From: Chryseobacterium hagamense
Lineage (GTDB): Bacteria; Bacteroidota; Bacteroidia; Flavobacteriales; Weeksellaceae
Assembly (NCBI RefSeq): GCF_007991455.1
Contig: NZ_BJYJ01000001.1
Coordinates: forward strand, 372,001 to 436,000
DNA length: 64,000 bases
Direction: 5' to 3'
Made by a program: the position numbers and the translations under genes
The notes under the pieces: model-generated
The model's database searches: none
Told to the model about the DNA's origin: nothing
The model's input: only the letters and a program-made list of their open reading frames with translations
Shown here: in pieces, positions 34,912 to 44,281 of the stretch
Position numbering within the stretch: the stretch's first letter is position 1
Layout of the letters: each line of letters opens with the position of its first letter

Positions 34912-36279
34912 ATGACTATGAACTTTTTAGATAAAAACTATACGAAAGAATGCCTGACCCTGGCATTGCCGGTGATGCTGACGCAGGTTGGACAGGTTTC
35001 GGTGAATCTTTTTGACAATATTATCGTCGGAAATCTTCTGGGAGCTGATGCACTGGCTTCCGTTTCATTGGGAAATGCTGTATTTTTCTCGATGTTCGTT
35101 CTGGCACTCGGCTTTTCCTTTGCCATTCCGCCGCTGGTTTCCCAGGCACACTCGCAACATGACCACCAGACGATCAATTCGGTTTTCAGCCACGGATTTA
35201 TTATTAATATGACGGTGGGGGTTTTACTGATGGGGATTTTGCTTCTGGCGATGCCGCTGCTGTACCAATCGGGACAGCCGGAAAAGATCATTCCTGATAC
35301 GGTGGACTTCCTGACAATCATGGCCATCAGCATCGTTCCTTTTATGGCTTTCCAGACCTTAAGGGAGGTTTCGGAAGGATTGTCTTATACGATCGGGGTC
35401 ACCAAGGCTACCATAATTGCCAATGTAATCAATATCGTACTGAATTATGTCTTCATCAAAGGCCTTTTCGGAATGCCGCCGATGGGCGTTAAAGGTTCTG
35501 CCTTAGCCAGCCTGATTGCCAGGATCTTTATGGTAGTATTCCTCTATTTTGTTTTACTGAATGAAAAGAAGACCAGACAGTACATTAAGGATTTTTCCTT
35601 GAAAATGCAGGTTTTCAGTAAAGCCGTATTTGAGAAAATGATACGTCTCGGATTCCCGACCGCTCTGCAAATGTTTTTTGAAGTAACGGCTTTTGCCGGG
35701 GCTGCCTTTATCTGCGGACTGATATCGGCACACGATATCGCTTCCCACCAGATTGCGCTGAGCATGGCTTCCTTTACCTTTAATTTATGTATCGGCTTCA
35801 GTGTGGCTTCCACCGTTATGATCGGCAGAAAAGTAGGTGAAGGAAATTTTATTGAACTGAGGAAAGTCGGCATCAATAATTTGAAGATTGCTTTTATCTT
35901 CATGTGCATTTGCGGGATCATTTTTGTTCTGGGCCGGAACATCCTCCCGACGTTCTTTACCAAAAAAGAAGAAGTAGAAGTGATTGCACTGGCTGCCAGA
36001 TTAATGATTATTGCCGCTTTGTTTCAGCTGTCGGACGGTATCCAGGTGACGGCTCTGGGAATGCTGCGGGGATTGCAGGACGTAAAAATCCCGTCCATCT
36101 ACACCTTCATTGCCTATTGGATCATCACCATCCCATTGGGATATTTCCTTTGTTTTACCCTAAAAATGGGTGCTTTTGGAATGTGGATTGCCTTAGGACT
36201 CGGACTGACGATCTCAGCAGTCATGTTAGTGAAACGGTTCCTGAATTTATCTGCCAAAAGAATCAGGCAGAATGGATAA
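34912..36279 (+). CDS. MATE-family efflux transporter
   Basis: 455 residues with about 12 membrane helices in two halves, as in NorM/DinF-type MATE transporters, which export drugs or metabolites in exchange for Na+ or H+. Characteristic strings are LPVMLTQVGQVSVNLFDNIIVGNLLG (helix 1) and GFPTALQMFFEVTAFAGAAF (helix 7), the two pseudo-symmetric openings; long runs are cited by position only elsewhere. The start could be 34912 or the ATG two codons later. It is monocistronic, flanked by terminators. Confidence 0.9.
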   Translation: MTMNFLDKNYTKECLTLALPVMLTQVGQVSVNLFDNIIVGNLLGADALASVSLGNAVFFSMFVLALGFSFAIPPLVSQAHSQHDHQTINSVFSHGFIINMTVGVLLMGILLLAMPLLYQSGQPEKIIPDTVDFLTIMAISIVPFMAFQTLREVSEGLSYTIGVTKATIIANVINIVLNYVFIKGLFGMPPMGVKGSALASLIARIFMVVFLYFVLLNEKKTRQYIKDFSLKMQVFSKAVFEKMIRLGFPTALQMFFEVTAFAGAAFICGLISAHDIASHQIALSMASFTFNLCIGFSVASTVMIGRKVGEGNFIELRKVGINNLKIAFIFMCICGIIFVLGRNILPTFFTKKEEVEVIALAARLMIIAALFQLSDGIQVTALGMLRGLQDVKIPSIYTFIAYWIITIPLGYFLCFTLKMGAFGMWIALGLGLTISAVMLVKRFLNLSAKRIRQNG

Positions 36280-36282
36280 TAC

Positions 36283-36312
36283 AAAAGCGGTCCTTATGGA
36301 TCGCTTTTATAT
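36283..36312 (+). terminator. Rho-independent terminator
   Basis: 11-bp stem AAAAGCGGTCC / GGATCGCTTTT (one G-U pair) with loop TTAT. Confidence 0.8.
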
Positions 36313-36313
36313 T

Positions 36314-36321
36314 TATATTTG
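36314..36321 (+). promoter_or_regulatory. -7 box TATATTTG
   Basis: Exact TAnnTTTG match 18 nt before the GTG start at 36340. Confidence 0.5.
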
Positions 36322-36339
36322 TTTATAAAATTTTATTAA

Positions 36340-36834
36340 GTGGATTTAACAAACCGTGAATTAAGAAGATCAGCTTTATTTTTTGATCCTTCTTTTTCTA
36401 GATTAGAAACCATTATTGAAGGTTTAAACAATGGTGTCAGACATCTTTATAATTCTGAATTATGTATTGATTGGTATGGTACAATGAATGAAAAGAGTGA
36501 GTGCGAGACAATTTATAGGTTAGCAATTTTGGCCTTTGAAACTTATATTATAACAAGTGCTACAAGTCTGTGTAAAGAGAATGAAAATCCTCAACAATTT
36601 TATAATCTTTTACCGGATATTACATTGATTTTGAATCTGGCCGATTATATAACTTTAAAAACAGGCAATTATGAAAAAATCTTTAAAAAATATGCTTTAG
36701 ATGTTAGTAATTATCCAATCTATAATGGAATCAGAATTTTGGATGAAGATAGAAATTTAATTCAGATTACTAAGGTTTTAAAGTCATGGAGAAATCAGAT
36801 TGTCTATATTCAATATCCGGTTGATCCAATTTAA
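36340..36834 (+). CDS. Hypothetical AT-rich protein
   Basis: 164 residues, no signal peptide or membrane helix, predicted mainly helical (TIIEGLNNGVRHLYNSELCI, YRLAILAFETYIITSATSL, LPDITLILNLADYITL). Family not recognised. The start is GTG at 36340, supported by a TATATTTG box 18 nt upstream. Codon use is much more AT-rich than in the neighbouring MATE and GNAT genes, which hints at recent acquisition. A terminator follows the stop closely. Confidence 0.65.
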   Translation: MDLTNRELRRSALFFDPSFSRLETIIEGLNNGVRHLYNSELCIDWYGTMNEKSECETIYRLAILAFETYIITSATSLCKENENPQQFYNLLPDITLILNLADYITLKTGNYEKIFKKYALDVSNYPIYNGIRILDEDRNLIQITKVLKSWRNQIVYIQYPVDPI

Positions 36835-36846
36835 ATAAAAATTTTC

Positions 36847-36877
36847 TGTAAGTACTTCTTCGCTTACATTTTTTTTT
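36847..36877 (+). terminator. Rho-independent terminator
   Basis: Stem TGTAAG / CTTACA with a 10-nt loop and nine T's, 12 nt after the stop of the AT-rich gene. Confidence 0.75.
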
Positions 36878-36880
36878 AAA

Positions 36881-37384
36881 CTATTCTATTCTTTTTCCCA
36901 CAATCACCAGCGTCCTCTCTACTCCATCCAGTACGGCAACATCCGGAAATACGCCCCAGTTTTCAAAACCGAAATGGCGGAATAATTTAAGGCTGGGTTC
37001 ATTATGCAGAAAGATGAATCCCAACAACGTTTTTACGTCAAACTTCGATGCATTATCGATACAATACTGCAGGACTTTCTTTCCGTATCCCTTTCCACGG
37101 GAATTTTCAGCCATGTAAATGCTCAGCTCCACGGTTCCATTGTAGGCCGGTCTTCCGTAAAATGACGAAAAGCTGACCCATCCCAATATAATTCCCTCTA
37201 GGTCCTCGATCATCCAAAGCGGTCTGCGGTCGGGCGTATGTTCATGAAACCACTGAACCCTACTCTCCACGGTAATGTCTTCCGTATCGGCAGTGACCAT
37301 TCTTGACGGAATGGTGGAATTATAAATTTCTACAATCCTGGTTAAATCTTCCGGCGTTGCATTTCTGAATTTCAGTTCTTTCAT
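36881..37384 (-). CDS. GNAT N-acetyltransferase
   Basis: 167 residues, a single GNAT domain. The acetyl-CoA pyrophosphate loop is RGKGYGKKVL (the R/Q-x-x-G-x-G/A pattern), followed by the usual YCIDNASKF helix and the terminal GFENWGVFPDVAVLDG strand. The pattern, including YNSTIPSRMVTADTEDIT, resembles phosphinothricin/amino-acid acetyltransferases of the Pat/Bar group. The ATG at 37384 is chosen because a -7 box (37403-37410) overlaps the alternative upstream TTG. Confidence 0.88.
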   Translation of the reverse strand: MKELKFRNATPEDLTRIVEIYNSTIPSRMVTADTEDITVESRVQWFHEHTPDRRPLWMIEDLEGIILGWVSFSSFYGRPAYNGTVELSIYMAENSRGKGYGKKVLQYCIDNASKFDVKTLLGFIFLHNEPSLKLFRHFGFENWGVFPDVAVLDGVERTLVIVGKRIE

Positions 37385-37402
37385 TGGAGGTCGGCATTTC
37401 TG

Positions 37403-37410
37403 CAAAGATA
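37403..37410 (-). promoter_or_regulatory. -7 box TATCTTTG for GNAT gene
   Basis: Exact TAnnTTTG match on the minus strand, 18 nt before the ATG; it sits in the gap after the Crp-like gene's stop. Confidence 0.5.
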
Positions 37411-37437
37411 CGCGAAGATTTTCCAGCGGCCTATACC

Positions 37438-38016
37438 CTATTCTTCGGAATTGTTCTCCTGCAGTTCTTTCAATGCCCGGTTCAGGCTTCTCACGGTAAT
37501 ACCAAGGTAAGCGGCCATGTCTTCTTTGGAAATTTCCATCTCCCTGGATTTTACTTCCAGAAGCTGGGACAGGGTGTGTTCTGTGGTGTGCAGCTGCTGA
37601 TAGGAAGCACGGCTTGAGGTGTTGACGATTCTTTCAGCGAAAACATCCAGCAGCAGGTTGTTCAGCGCCAGGTCATTTTTAATCAGCGACTGAAAATACG
37701 GGATGGCCATAGAATAGACCGTCACCTCCGTAATGGCTTCAATGCTGCAAAGGCAGGGAACATTTTTAATGACTTCTATTTCGCCCACGATCTCCCCTTT
37801 TCCCAGAAATTCCACAATATATTCCTTATCGTTTTCTTCTACGAAATAGCATTTGGTAATCCCGGTTTTAATGAGCATGATCTTCGTGGAGATCTCATTT
37901 TGGGTCAGTATTTTATCTCCTTTTTCAAATGATTTCAATGCAATATTGCTTTTATGATCCTGCCCGGTATACAGCTGTTCCAAATAATCTAAAAATGTCT
38001 GATTGGTACGTAACAT
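37438..38016 (-). CDS. Crp/Fnr-family transcriptional regulator
   Basis: 192 residues: cyclic-nucleotide-binding-like beta-roll (about 25-115; KGDKILTQNEISTKIMLI, FLGKGEIVGEIEVI), a dimerisation helix and a C-terminal winged HTH (about 150-188; EDMAAYLGITVRSLNRALKE). The beta-roll lacks the full cAMP-binding RxS signature, so the effector is unknown. Divergent from the HAD gene at 38107 with 90 nt between them, which may therefore be its target. Confidence 0.88.
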   Translation of the reverse strand: MLRTNQTFLDYLEQLYTGQDHKSNIALKSFEKGDKILTQNEISTKIMLIKTGITKCYFVEENDKEYIVEFLGKGEIVGEIEVIKNVPCLCSIEAITEVTVYSMAIPYFQSLIKNDLALNNLLLDVFAERIVNTSSRASYQQLHTTEHTLSQLLEVKSREMEISKEDMAAYLGITVRSLNRALKELQENNSEE

Positions 38017-38106
38017 ATTTTCGGTTGGGACAAACGTCCTTTTCTGATTTATTTTTTATACTGAATTTTGCCGGCAGAAAAATACAAAAACTAAAGTAAA
38101 CAGAAT

Positions 38107-38796
38107 ATGAATAATTCAATTACCACCATTGCATTCGATGCCGACGATACCCTTTGGATCAACGAACCGTATTTTCAGGAAACGGAAAACAAATTCTGTG
38201 CACTGCTTGAAGATTATCTTCCTCAGCATTCCGTTTCACAAGAGCTGTTTAAAACCGAAATGAAGAACCTTCATCTTTACGGATACGGGATCAAAGGATT
38301 TATGCTGTGTATGGTGGAAACCATCTGCCGTATTTCAGATTCAGCAGTCTCCACGGAACTTATCAGCAAATCCATTGAAATCGGGCACGAACTGTTAATG
38401 AAGCCGGTTGAGCTCCTTGACGGAGTACCGGAAACACTGGAAAGCCTTAAAGGAAAATACCGTCTGGTGGTCGCAACAAAAGGCAACCTGCTGGATCAGG
38501 AACGGAAGCTGAAAAAATCCGGACTGCAGGATCATTTCCATCACATTGAGATCATGAGCGATAAAAAGGAAAGTGATTACCAAAAGCTATTAAAGCACCT
38601 GGATTGTAAACCGGAGCACTTCTTAATGTTGGGAAACTCTACTAAATCGGATATTCTTCCGCTACTGGAAATCGGAGGTTCCGCCGCCCATATACCATAT
38701 CACGTTACCTGGACCCACGAACGGCATGATCTCCAACTTGAACATGAGCGCTTTATGGAATTTAAAAACATTAAAGAGATTTTGAATTATTTGTGA
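38107..38796 (+). CDS. HAD-superfamily hydrolase
   Basis: 229 residues. Motif I FDADDTLW (nucleophile Asp11, acid/base Asp13), motif II VVATKG, motif III around Lys in MSDKKESDY and motif IV GNSTKSDI. The helical cap (about 20-95) marks the subfamily I phosphatases such as phosphoglycolate phosphatase or YjjG-like enzymes. The substrate is not evident. Divergent from a Crp-like regulator. Confidence 0.88.
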   Translation: MNNSITTIAFDADDTLWINEPYFQETENKFCALLEDYLPQHSVSQELFKTEMKNLHLYGYGIKGFMLCMVETICRISDSAVSTELISKSIEIGHELLMKPVELLDGVPETLESLKGKYRLVVATKGNLLDQERKLKKSGLQDHFHHIEIMSDKKESDYQKLLKHLDCKPEHFLMLGNSTKSDILPLLEIGGSAAHIPYHVTWTHERHDLQLEHERFMEFKNIKEILNYL

Positions 38797-39104
38797 CCCG
38801 GTTTTGAGTGATTCCTGCTTTTACTCTGGAGATATTTAATGCAATGAATATTATCGTACAGTCATTACATGCCTTTATTTTAGTTTAAAGCCGACATTTT
38901 TTTTTCTCATGCAAATTTTGAAGATGACGCAGATCTTTGATTTGCAATCCGCATATCATTTCTGCAGGGAATTTAAACATCATATTGGAGATTCGCATGG
39001 ATAGATTCGTGTATAGATTCTCACGGAATAACCATTGCACGTTTTAAAGTTTTTTCATTTACCATTACAAACAAAAACCCGCTCTTTTGAGCGGATTTCC
39101 AGAT
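38797..39104. other. Intergenic region, convergent genes
   Basis: 308 nt; only the S9 peptidase terminator (39073-39094) is seen. Confidence 0.5.
39073..39094 (-). terminator. Terminator of S9 peptidase gene
   Basis: Stem CCGCTC / GAGCGG with a 4-nt loop; on the minus strand it runs into GGGTTTTTG. Confidence 0.8.
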
Positions 39105-41507
39105 TTATTTTTTCAGGCATTTCTCAAGGAACTGATCCTGTTCCCAAAGCAAATGCAGGATGTTTTCTTTAGCAGCATAGCCGTGCGCTTCTCTCGGCAG
39201 CAGCACCATCTTTACCGGGGCACCCAGGTTTTTCAGGGCCTGGAAGTAACGTTCGGTCTGTAAGGTGAATGTCCCGGGATTGTTATCCGCATCCCCGTGA
39301 ATCAGCAGCAGAGGCGTCTTCATTTTATCGGCATTCATAAACGGCGACATGGTGTTGTAAATTTCCGGAACGTCCCAGTAATTTCTCTGTTCGCTCTGGA
39401 AACCGAAAGGGGTGAGCGTCCGGTTGTAAGCTCCGCTCCGGGCAATTCCGCAGGCAAACAGGTTGGAATGCGTCAACAGGTTGGCCGTCATAAAAGCACC
39501 GTACGAATGCCCTCCCACCGCTACTTTTTTACGGTCGATATAGCCCAGCTGATCCACCGCATCGATAGCAGCTTCTGCATTCGCTACCAGCTGAGGGATG
39601 AAAGTATCGTTCGGTTCGGTCTTGCCTTCGCCGATGATCGGAAATGCCGCATCATCAAGCACGGCATATCCTTTTGCCGTCCAGTATACAAAAGAACCGT
39701 AAGAAGGAAACGTAAAATCATTCGGATTCTGGTTGTTCTGTCCTGCTGTATTTTTGTCTTTGTATTCGGTCGGATAAGCCCAGATCAGTAACGGCAGCTT
39801 TTCCGCTTTTGCCTTGCGGTCGTAGTTCGCAGGAAGGTAAAGCGTTCCCGTTAAAGTCACTCCGTCATTCCTTTTGTAGATAATCACTTCCTTATACACA
39901 TCTTTAATGCTTTCAAACGGATTGGCAAAATTGGTTACCGCTTCCGCTTTACCGGATCTGATGTTCTTTTTAAAATAATTCGGGTATTGGCTGGAAGATT
40001 GCCGGATCGTAAGCACTTCACCTTTGGAAGGATCCAGAACATCGATGATCTCTTCCTTGCCGTTCTTAAGATTGGAAGTATAGAGTCTCTTTTTCTTCAG
40101 GGTTTTCATATCCATTTCATCAAGAAAAGGATGCTGACCGTCTTTGGTGAATCCGGCTCCGATGAGGTAAGATTTTCCGCCTTTCATATCCACCACATAT
40201 CTTCCGTACTGGTTTTTGGTGGTATTGAAATTTCCTGGATCGCTGTAAATATCCTGATAATTCCGGTTTTCCAGAACTTTCGATTCTCCGGTATTCAGAT
40301 CTACCAGGTAAGAAGTCGTATTTCTCGTATCGTACCAGCCTTCCGAAACAATGGCATAATGATCGTTGGTCCAGCTTATATTTTCATACCGCTGTCTGGT
40401 TTTGAAAAAAGATTTCGGGGTACTGGTGAAAGGCGCTTCCCAGGTAAAAACCTCATCCCGGTAATCGGCGGTCTTCGACTGGTCGCCACCGTCCAGTGCT
40501 TCAGTATAAACGAGGGTGGCCGGCATATCGTTTCTCCAGCCCATGTCCCGTTTTCCGGTACGTACGGAAGAGAAACCTTTCGGCATAATTTCGTTCAAAG
40601 GGATTTCATTCACAACCTTTACTGTATTCCCGTTCATGTCGTAAACGGTAGTTGTCATCGGGAACCGGCTCAGCGGAACGATGTAGGAGAATGGTTTTTT
40701 AATGGTTGTCGCCATCAGGTAATTTCCGTCCGGCGAGAAGCTTAGTCCGGAATACAGATCCTGGTCCTTTACTTTCTTTAAATTTCCGCTAAGATCAACG
40801 TTATATACTTCGGAAGCCGTCAGGATCTCAAAATTCTTTTCATCCTGAGGGTTTTTCAGCAGGTCCTGGTAGGTTCTGTTCTGTGACACTTTCCCGTCGG
40901 CAGTCGATACAATCGGGCCTGTAGGAAGGTCTTTGCTCGCATCAATCAGAGTTCCCCTGTTCTGGGGAAGGGTCTTGATCATCAGATGCCGGGAATCTTT
41001 GTACCAAAGATAAGGGCTTCCTAAATTGGCGTTCAGATTATCGGAAGTAATTTTCTGGGCAGCAGCCATTTCCAGGTCGACGATCCACAATTCCACTCCT
41101 TTACCGGTAGTGTTGGTAAAAGCCAGTTTCTTTTCATCCGGGGAAAAGGAAGTGTAGGCAATTTTAGGATTTGCCGGTAAATTCCTGACCTGAACTTCCG
41201 TTTTGTCATTCGTCTTTCTGACCTTCAGATTATTGACGTAGGTTATCGAGCTTGAAATATTGGTCATAGGATTGATTCTTAATCCGCCCAGTTTCATTTC
41301 CTGCTGGCTCAGATCCTCCAACGTTTTGTAAGTAGGCCGGTAGCTGAAAACGATCCAGTCTTTTTTGCTGTTCATCAAAACACTTGGTGGCCGTTCATAG
41401 TCTGCCAGCTTCAGAATTTCTGCAGACGGTTTCTGATAGGTAATGCTTTCCTGCGCTTCGTAGAAATTAAGGAATGCAAGAAGGCATATGGTGAGTTTTA
41501 TCTTCAT
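39105..41507 (-). CDS. Secreted prolyl-oligopeptidase-family (S9) peptidase
   Basis: 800 residues: signal peptide (MKIKLTICLLAFLNFYEAQ), N-terminal beta-propeller (about 40-560) and C-terminal alpha/beta hydrolase domain. The catalytic triad is Ser668 (GGHSYGAF), Asp741 (HGDADNN) and His775 (REAHGYAA). Length and order resemble the S9D glutamyl endopeptidase/dipeptidyl-peptidase type found in Bacteroidota, which cleaves peptides in the periplasm. It is monocistronic. Confidence 0.92.
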   Translation of the reverse strand: MKIKLTICLLAFLNFYEAQESITYQKPSAEILKLADYERPPSVLMNSKKDWIVFSYRPTYKTLEDLSQQEMKLGGLRINPMTNISSSITYVNNLKVRKTNDKTEVQVRNLPANPKIAYTSFSPDEKKLAFTNTTGKGVELWIVDLEMAAAQKITSDNLNANLGSPYLWYKDSRHLMIKTLPQNRGTLIDASKDLPTGPIVSTADGKVSQNRTYQDLLKNPQDEKNFEILTASEVYNVDLSGNLKKVKDQDLYSGLSFSPDGNYLMATTIKKPFSYIVPLSRFPMTTTVYDMNGNTVKVVNEIPLNEIMPKGFSSVRTGKRDMGWRNDMPATLVYTEALDGGDQSKTADYRDEVFTWEAPFTSTPKSFFKTRQRYENISWTNDHYAIVSEGWYDTRNTTSYLVDLNTGESKVLENRNYQDIYSDPGNFNTTKNQYGRYVVDMKGGKSYLIGAGFTKDGQHPFLDEMDMKTLKKKRLYTSNLKNGKEEIIDVLDPSKGEVLTIRQSSSQYPNYFKKNIRSGKAEAVTNFANPFESIKDVYKEVIIYKRNDGVTLTGTLYLPANYDRKAKAEKLPLLIWAYPTEYKDKNTAGQNNQNPNDFTFPSYGSFVYWTAKGYAVLDDAAFPIIGEGKTEPNDTFIPQLVANAEAAIDAVDQLGYIDRKKVAVGGHSYGAFMTANLLTHSNLFACGIARSGAYNRTLTPFGFQSEQRNYWDVPEIYNTMSPFMNADKMKTPLLLIHGDADNNPGTFTLQTERYFQALKNLGAPVKMVLLPREAHGYAAKENILHLLWEQDQFLEKCLKK

Positions 41508-41924
41508 AATAATTTCGATTTATACGAATTTAATGAATTTTATTCCGCTGGCAAAAGGTTATGGGTTTGGGATTTTTTATCAATATCAGGACGGAAATAC
41601 GGAAGGATTGAGATTAAACGCTATGTAGGCAAAGAATATTTTATTTATAATAAAGTAAATTTTCGCTAGCAAAGGCATTTCATTCAATAACAGCAATGTA
41701 TATTTATATTGTGCTTTTAAAGTGTTGTAAATCAGCAAAAAGACCAGGTGAAAAGCTTTTATACAACAAAAGAATCAGTCTCACAAGTCAATGATGTGGA
41801 TTGAGAATCGAATGTACAAAAATCATTCTCAGACAAGAGGTCGAGAAAAATCATAAAAAAAGTCCGTTTTCACTAGTTGTGAGACGGACTCTTTTTTTAT
41901 TTATAATTTATATTTTAAATCGGA
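41508..41924. other. AT-rich intergenic region
   Basis: 417 nt without a gene; it ends with the DoxX terminator (41854-41898). The 93-codon plus frame at 41801 runs through that terminator and is rejected. Confidence 0.5.
41854..41898. terminator. Terminator of DoxX gene
   Basis: Stem AGTCCGT / ACGGACT, with inner TCAC / GTGA pairing, flanked by seven A's and seven T's. Confidence 0.85.
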
Positions 41925-42353
41925 CTACCAGTCATTGGCTCTCTTCCGTTTTTCGATCATATAATCTACGGAAACTTTTCCTGCACCGAATACCATCAGA
42001 AGAAGGTAAACAGCCAGGTACAACAAACTCATTTCCTGTTTGGCAAAAGGGTCTGCCGAATGGACTACAAATCCGGCAATAACCATCGTGAAGATGAGAA
42101 ACCCCAATGCTATTCGTGAGAAAAGCCCCAGGATCAGGAAGATGGAACAGACAAATTCAGCAAAGACCGTCAGTCCGAGAGATAATTGCGGCCCCATTCC
42201 AAGAAAATTGTAGAAATCACTTTTTCCTTCGATCAGCATCTGCAGCTTGGGGAATCCGTGGGACAGCATGGCAAAACCGATAAACACCCTCACCACCAAT
42301 AACGCAATATCTTTGACCACCGAATCAGAATTTGTTGAGCTTGTGTAGTTCAT
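41925..42353 (-). CDS. DoxX-family membrane protein
   Basis: 142 residues with four membrane helices and the DoxX opening (LLVVRVFIGFAMLSHGFPKL, then FAEFVCSIFLILGLFSRIA). DoxX proteins are small inner-membrane components linked to oxidoreductases or redox stress; a precise role is unknown. It follows era on the same strand after 67 nt. Confidence 0.87.
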   Translation of the reverse strand: MNYTSSTNSDSVVKDIALLVVRVFIGFAMLSHGFPKLQMLIEGKSDFYNFLGMGPQLSLGLTVFAEFVCSIFLILGLFSRIALGFLIFTMVIAGFVVHSADPFAKQEMSLLYLAVYLLLMVFGAGKVSVDYMIEKRKRANDW

Positions 42354-42420
42354 TGAAAGAGATTTAAAATTAAAGATAACAAAAATCTTTTAAAACAACG
42401 GCTTTCAGGCCTTTTATAGT

Positions 42421-43296
42421 CTACCGGTACCCGAAATTTTTCAGGTCCCTGTCGTTTTTCCGCCAGTCTTTTTTCACTTTTACGAAAAGGTTCAGGTGGA
42501 TTTTCTTATTGAAGAATTTCTCCAGGTCCATTCTCGATTCGGTTCCTACTTTTTTAATGGCCTCCCCTTTATGGCCGATGATGATGCCTTTCTGGGTATC
42601 GCGTTCTACGTAAATGATGGAATCGATGAAGATAATCCCTTCTTTCTCTTTGAACTGTTCGGTTACCACTTCTACGGAATACGGGATTTCTTTTTCGTAA
42701 TTCAGTAAGATTTTCTCGCGGATGGCTTCATTCACGAAGAACCGTTCCGGCTTATCGGTGTATTGGTCTTTATCGTAGTACGGCGGATTTTCCGGCAATA
42801 AAGATTTAAGCTTCGGAAGGATGATATCGGTATTGAAAGCATTCAGGGCAGAAATAGGAAGGATTTCCGCTTTCGGAATCCTCTCGTGCCATGTTTCCAC
42901 CAGCTTCTCAAGGCCTTCCTGATTGGTCTGGTCTACTTTATTTAACAACAGTAAAACAGGTACCGGAATTTTATTCAGCTTATCGATCAGAAATTCGGAA
43001 GGTTCGGATTTGTCGGTTACATCCACGATGAACAGGAAAACATCTGCATCCTGCAGGGAATCTTTTACAAAATCCATCATTTTTTCCTGCAGTCCGTATT
43101 TGGGATCCAGGACGCCCGGTGTATCGGAAAATACGATCTGCAAATCTTCCTCGTTATAAATCCCAAAAATCCTGTGGCGGGTGGTCTGAGCCTTTTGGGT
43201 TACAATTGCCAGCTTCTCTCCCATCAGTTGATTCAGCAAGGTCGATTTTCCGGCATTCGGCTTTCCCACTATATTTACAAATCCTGCTTTGTGCAT
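42421..43296 (-). CDS. era: GTPase Era
   Basis: 291 residues: GTPase domain (G1 GKPNAGKS at 11-18, G3 DTPGV, G4 NKVD) and C-terminal type II KH RNA-binding domain (GHKGEAIKKVGTESR). It helps 30S maturation by binding the 3' end of 16S rRNA; length matches E. coli Era (about 300). A TAACTTTG box lies 20 nt before the ATG. Confidence 0.97.
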   Translation of the reverse strand: MHKAGFVNIVGKPNAGKSTLLNQLMGEKLAIVTQKAQTTRHRIFGIYNEEDLQIVFSDTPGVLDPKYGLQEKMMDFVKDSLQDADVFLFIVDVTDKSEPSEFLIDKLNKIPVPVLLLLNKVDQTNQEGLEKLVETWHERIPKAEILPISALNAFNTDIILPKLKSLLPENPPYYDKDQYTDKPERFFVNEAIREKILLNYEKEIPYSVEVVTEQFKEKEGIIFIDSIIYVERDTQKGIIIGHKGEAIKKVGTESRMDLEKFFNKKIHLNLFVKVKKDWRKNDRDLKNFGYR

Positions 43297-43315
43297 AAAA
43301 TAATATTAAGAAATG

Positions 43316-43323
43316 CAAAGTTA
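43316..43323 (-). promoter_or_regulatory. -7 box TAACTTTG for era
   Basis: Exact TAnnTTTG match on the minus strand, 19 nt before the era ATG. Confidence 0.5.
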
Positions 43324-43367
43324 ATAAAACTAAACCGGTCTTTCGGCTAATCCTGAAGATTTAAAGC

Positions 43368-43401
43368 AAAAAAGCCCTTCCCAAAACCTGGAAAAGGCTT
43401 T
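43368..43401 (-). terminator. Terminator of sugar cluster
   Basis: Imperfect stem AAAGCCcTTCC / GGAAaAGGCTTT with an 8-nt loop; six T's on the minus strand. It ends the transcript after the epimerase gene. Confidence 0.75.
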
Positions 43402-43424
43402 CATTATTTATCCTCCTGCTTAAT

Positions 43425-44264
43425 TTACAGACAACGGCTTTTCATGAAATCCAGACTGCCTCGTGCGAGGGCACCGGCATCATGCGGTGATTTCTGCCAT
43501 AAAGAAACCATCTGCTGCATGCCGGGTACCGAAGATGAAAAGTTCTCCAGCACCAGATTTCCTTCAAAATCAATTTTCTTTAAAGCGGCGAACAGCTGAT
43601 CCCAGTTCACGGTCCCTTCGCCGAGCATTCCCCGGTGGGATTCCGTCATGTGGATATGCTTCAGTTTTTTCCCGGCCAGAACAACAGGATCATAAAAATT
43701 ACTCTCTTCAATATTCATGTGGAAGGTATCCAGATGAAGGTATAAATTTTCTTTTCCTGTTTTTGAAATCAGATCCAGTACATTCTCTGCCGTATTACAG
43801 ACGTAGGTCTCATAGCGGTTGATCGGTTCGATTCCGATATTCACGCCTTTTTCCCGGGCATAATCTGCGACCTGGCGCCACACCTGGATAATGATTTCAG
43901 CCTCTGCGTCCGTTAAAGGATCTCCTGAGAAAACACCGATTCCGCCATGAAGAACTCCCCCCAGGAAACCGGTTTCCAGTTCGGAAGTTTTATCCACAGC
44001 CTGCTTCATCAGTTTTTCAGCAGCTTCAGGGTGAAAGGCAATATGGGCTTCTTTCGGAAGGTTCAGAGAACAGACTGCTTCAAGCTGATGCTCTTTAAGC
44101 TGCCGCTTTACTTCTTTCGCATTAAATTCCATCGATGGCGGAAGCAATATTTCGATAAGATCGAATCCGGCCCGTGAGGTTTTTTCAATTGCGTATTTTC
44201 CCGCTGCGGGAGTCCAGACCGGAGTGATCCAGGAAAGCAGTGATGCTCCAAATTTTATATTCAT
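43425..44264 (-). CDS. Ketose 3-epimerase (allulose/tagatose epimerase family)
   Basis: 279-residue TIM barrel of the sugar phosphate isomerase/epimerase superfamily. The four metal and catalytic ligands are Glu146 (GIEPINRYETY), Asp179 (HLDTFHMNIEE), His205 (HIHMTES) and Glu240 (LVLENF). Each is offset by exactly four from Agrobacterium D-psicose 3-epimerase (Glu150, Asp183, His209, Glu244), strong support for this family over hydroxypyruvate isomerase. The reaction is C3 epimerisation of a free ketose. Last gene of the LacI-controlled cluster, 17 nt after the porin gene. Confidence 0.88.
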   Translation of the reverse strand: MNIKFGASLLSWITPVWTPAAGKYAIEKTSRAGFDLIEILLPPSMEFNAKEVKRQLKEHQLEAVCSLNLPKEAHIAFHPEAAEKLMKQAVDKTSELETGFLGGVLHGGIGVFSGDPLTDAEAEIIIQVWRQVADYAREKGVNIGIEPINRYETYVCNTAENVLDLISKTGKENLYLHLDTFHMNIEESNFYDPVVLAGKKLKHIHMTESHRGMLGEGTVNWDQLFAALKKIDFEGNLVLENFSSSVPGMQQMVSLWQKSPHDAGALARGSLDFMKSRCL

Positions 44265-44281
44265 AGGTTTAAATTATTTAA

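Noticed and set aside
39987..40745. 252-codon plus-strand frame
   Set aside because: Antisense to the S9 peptidase propeller region; a shadow frame.
41801..42082. 93-codon plus-strand frame
   Set aside because: Crosses the bidirectional terminator at 41854-41898 and the 3' end of the DoxX gene.
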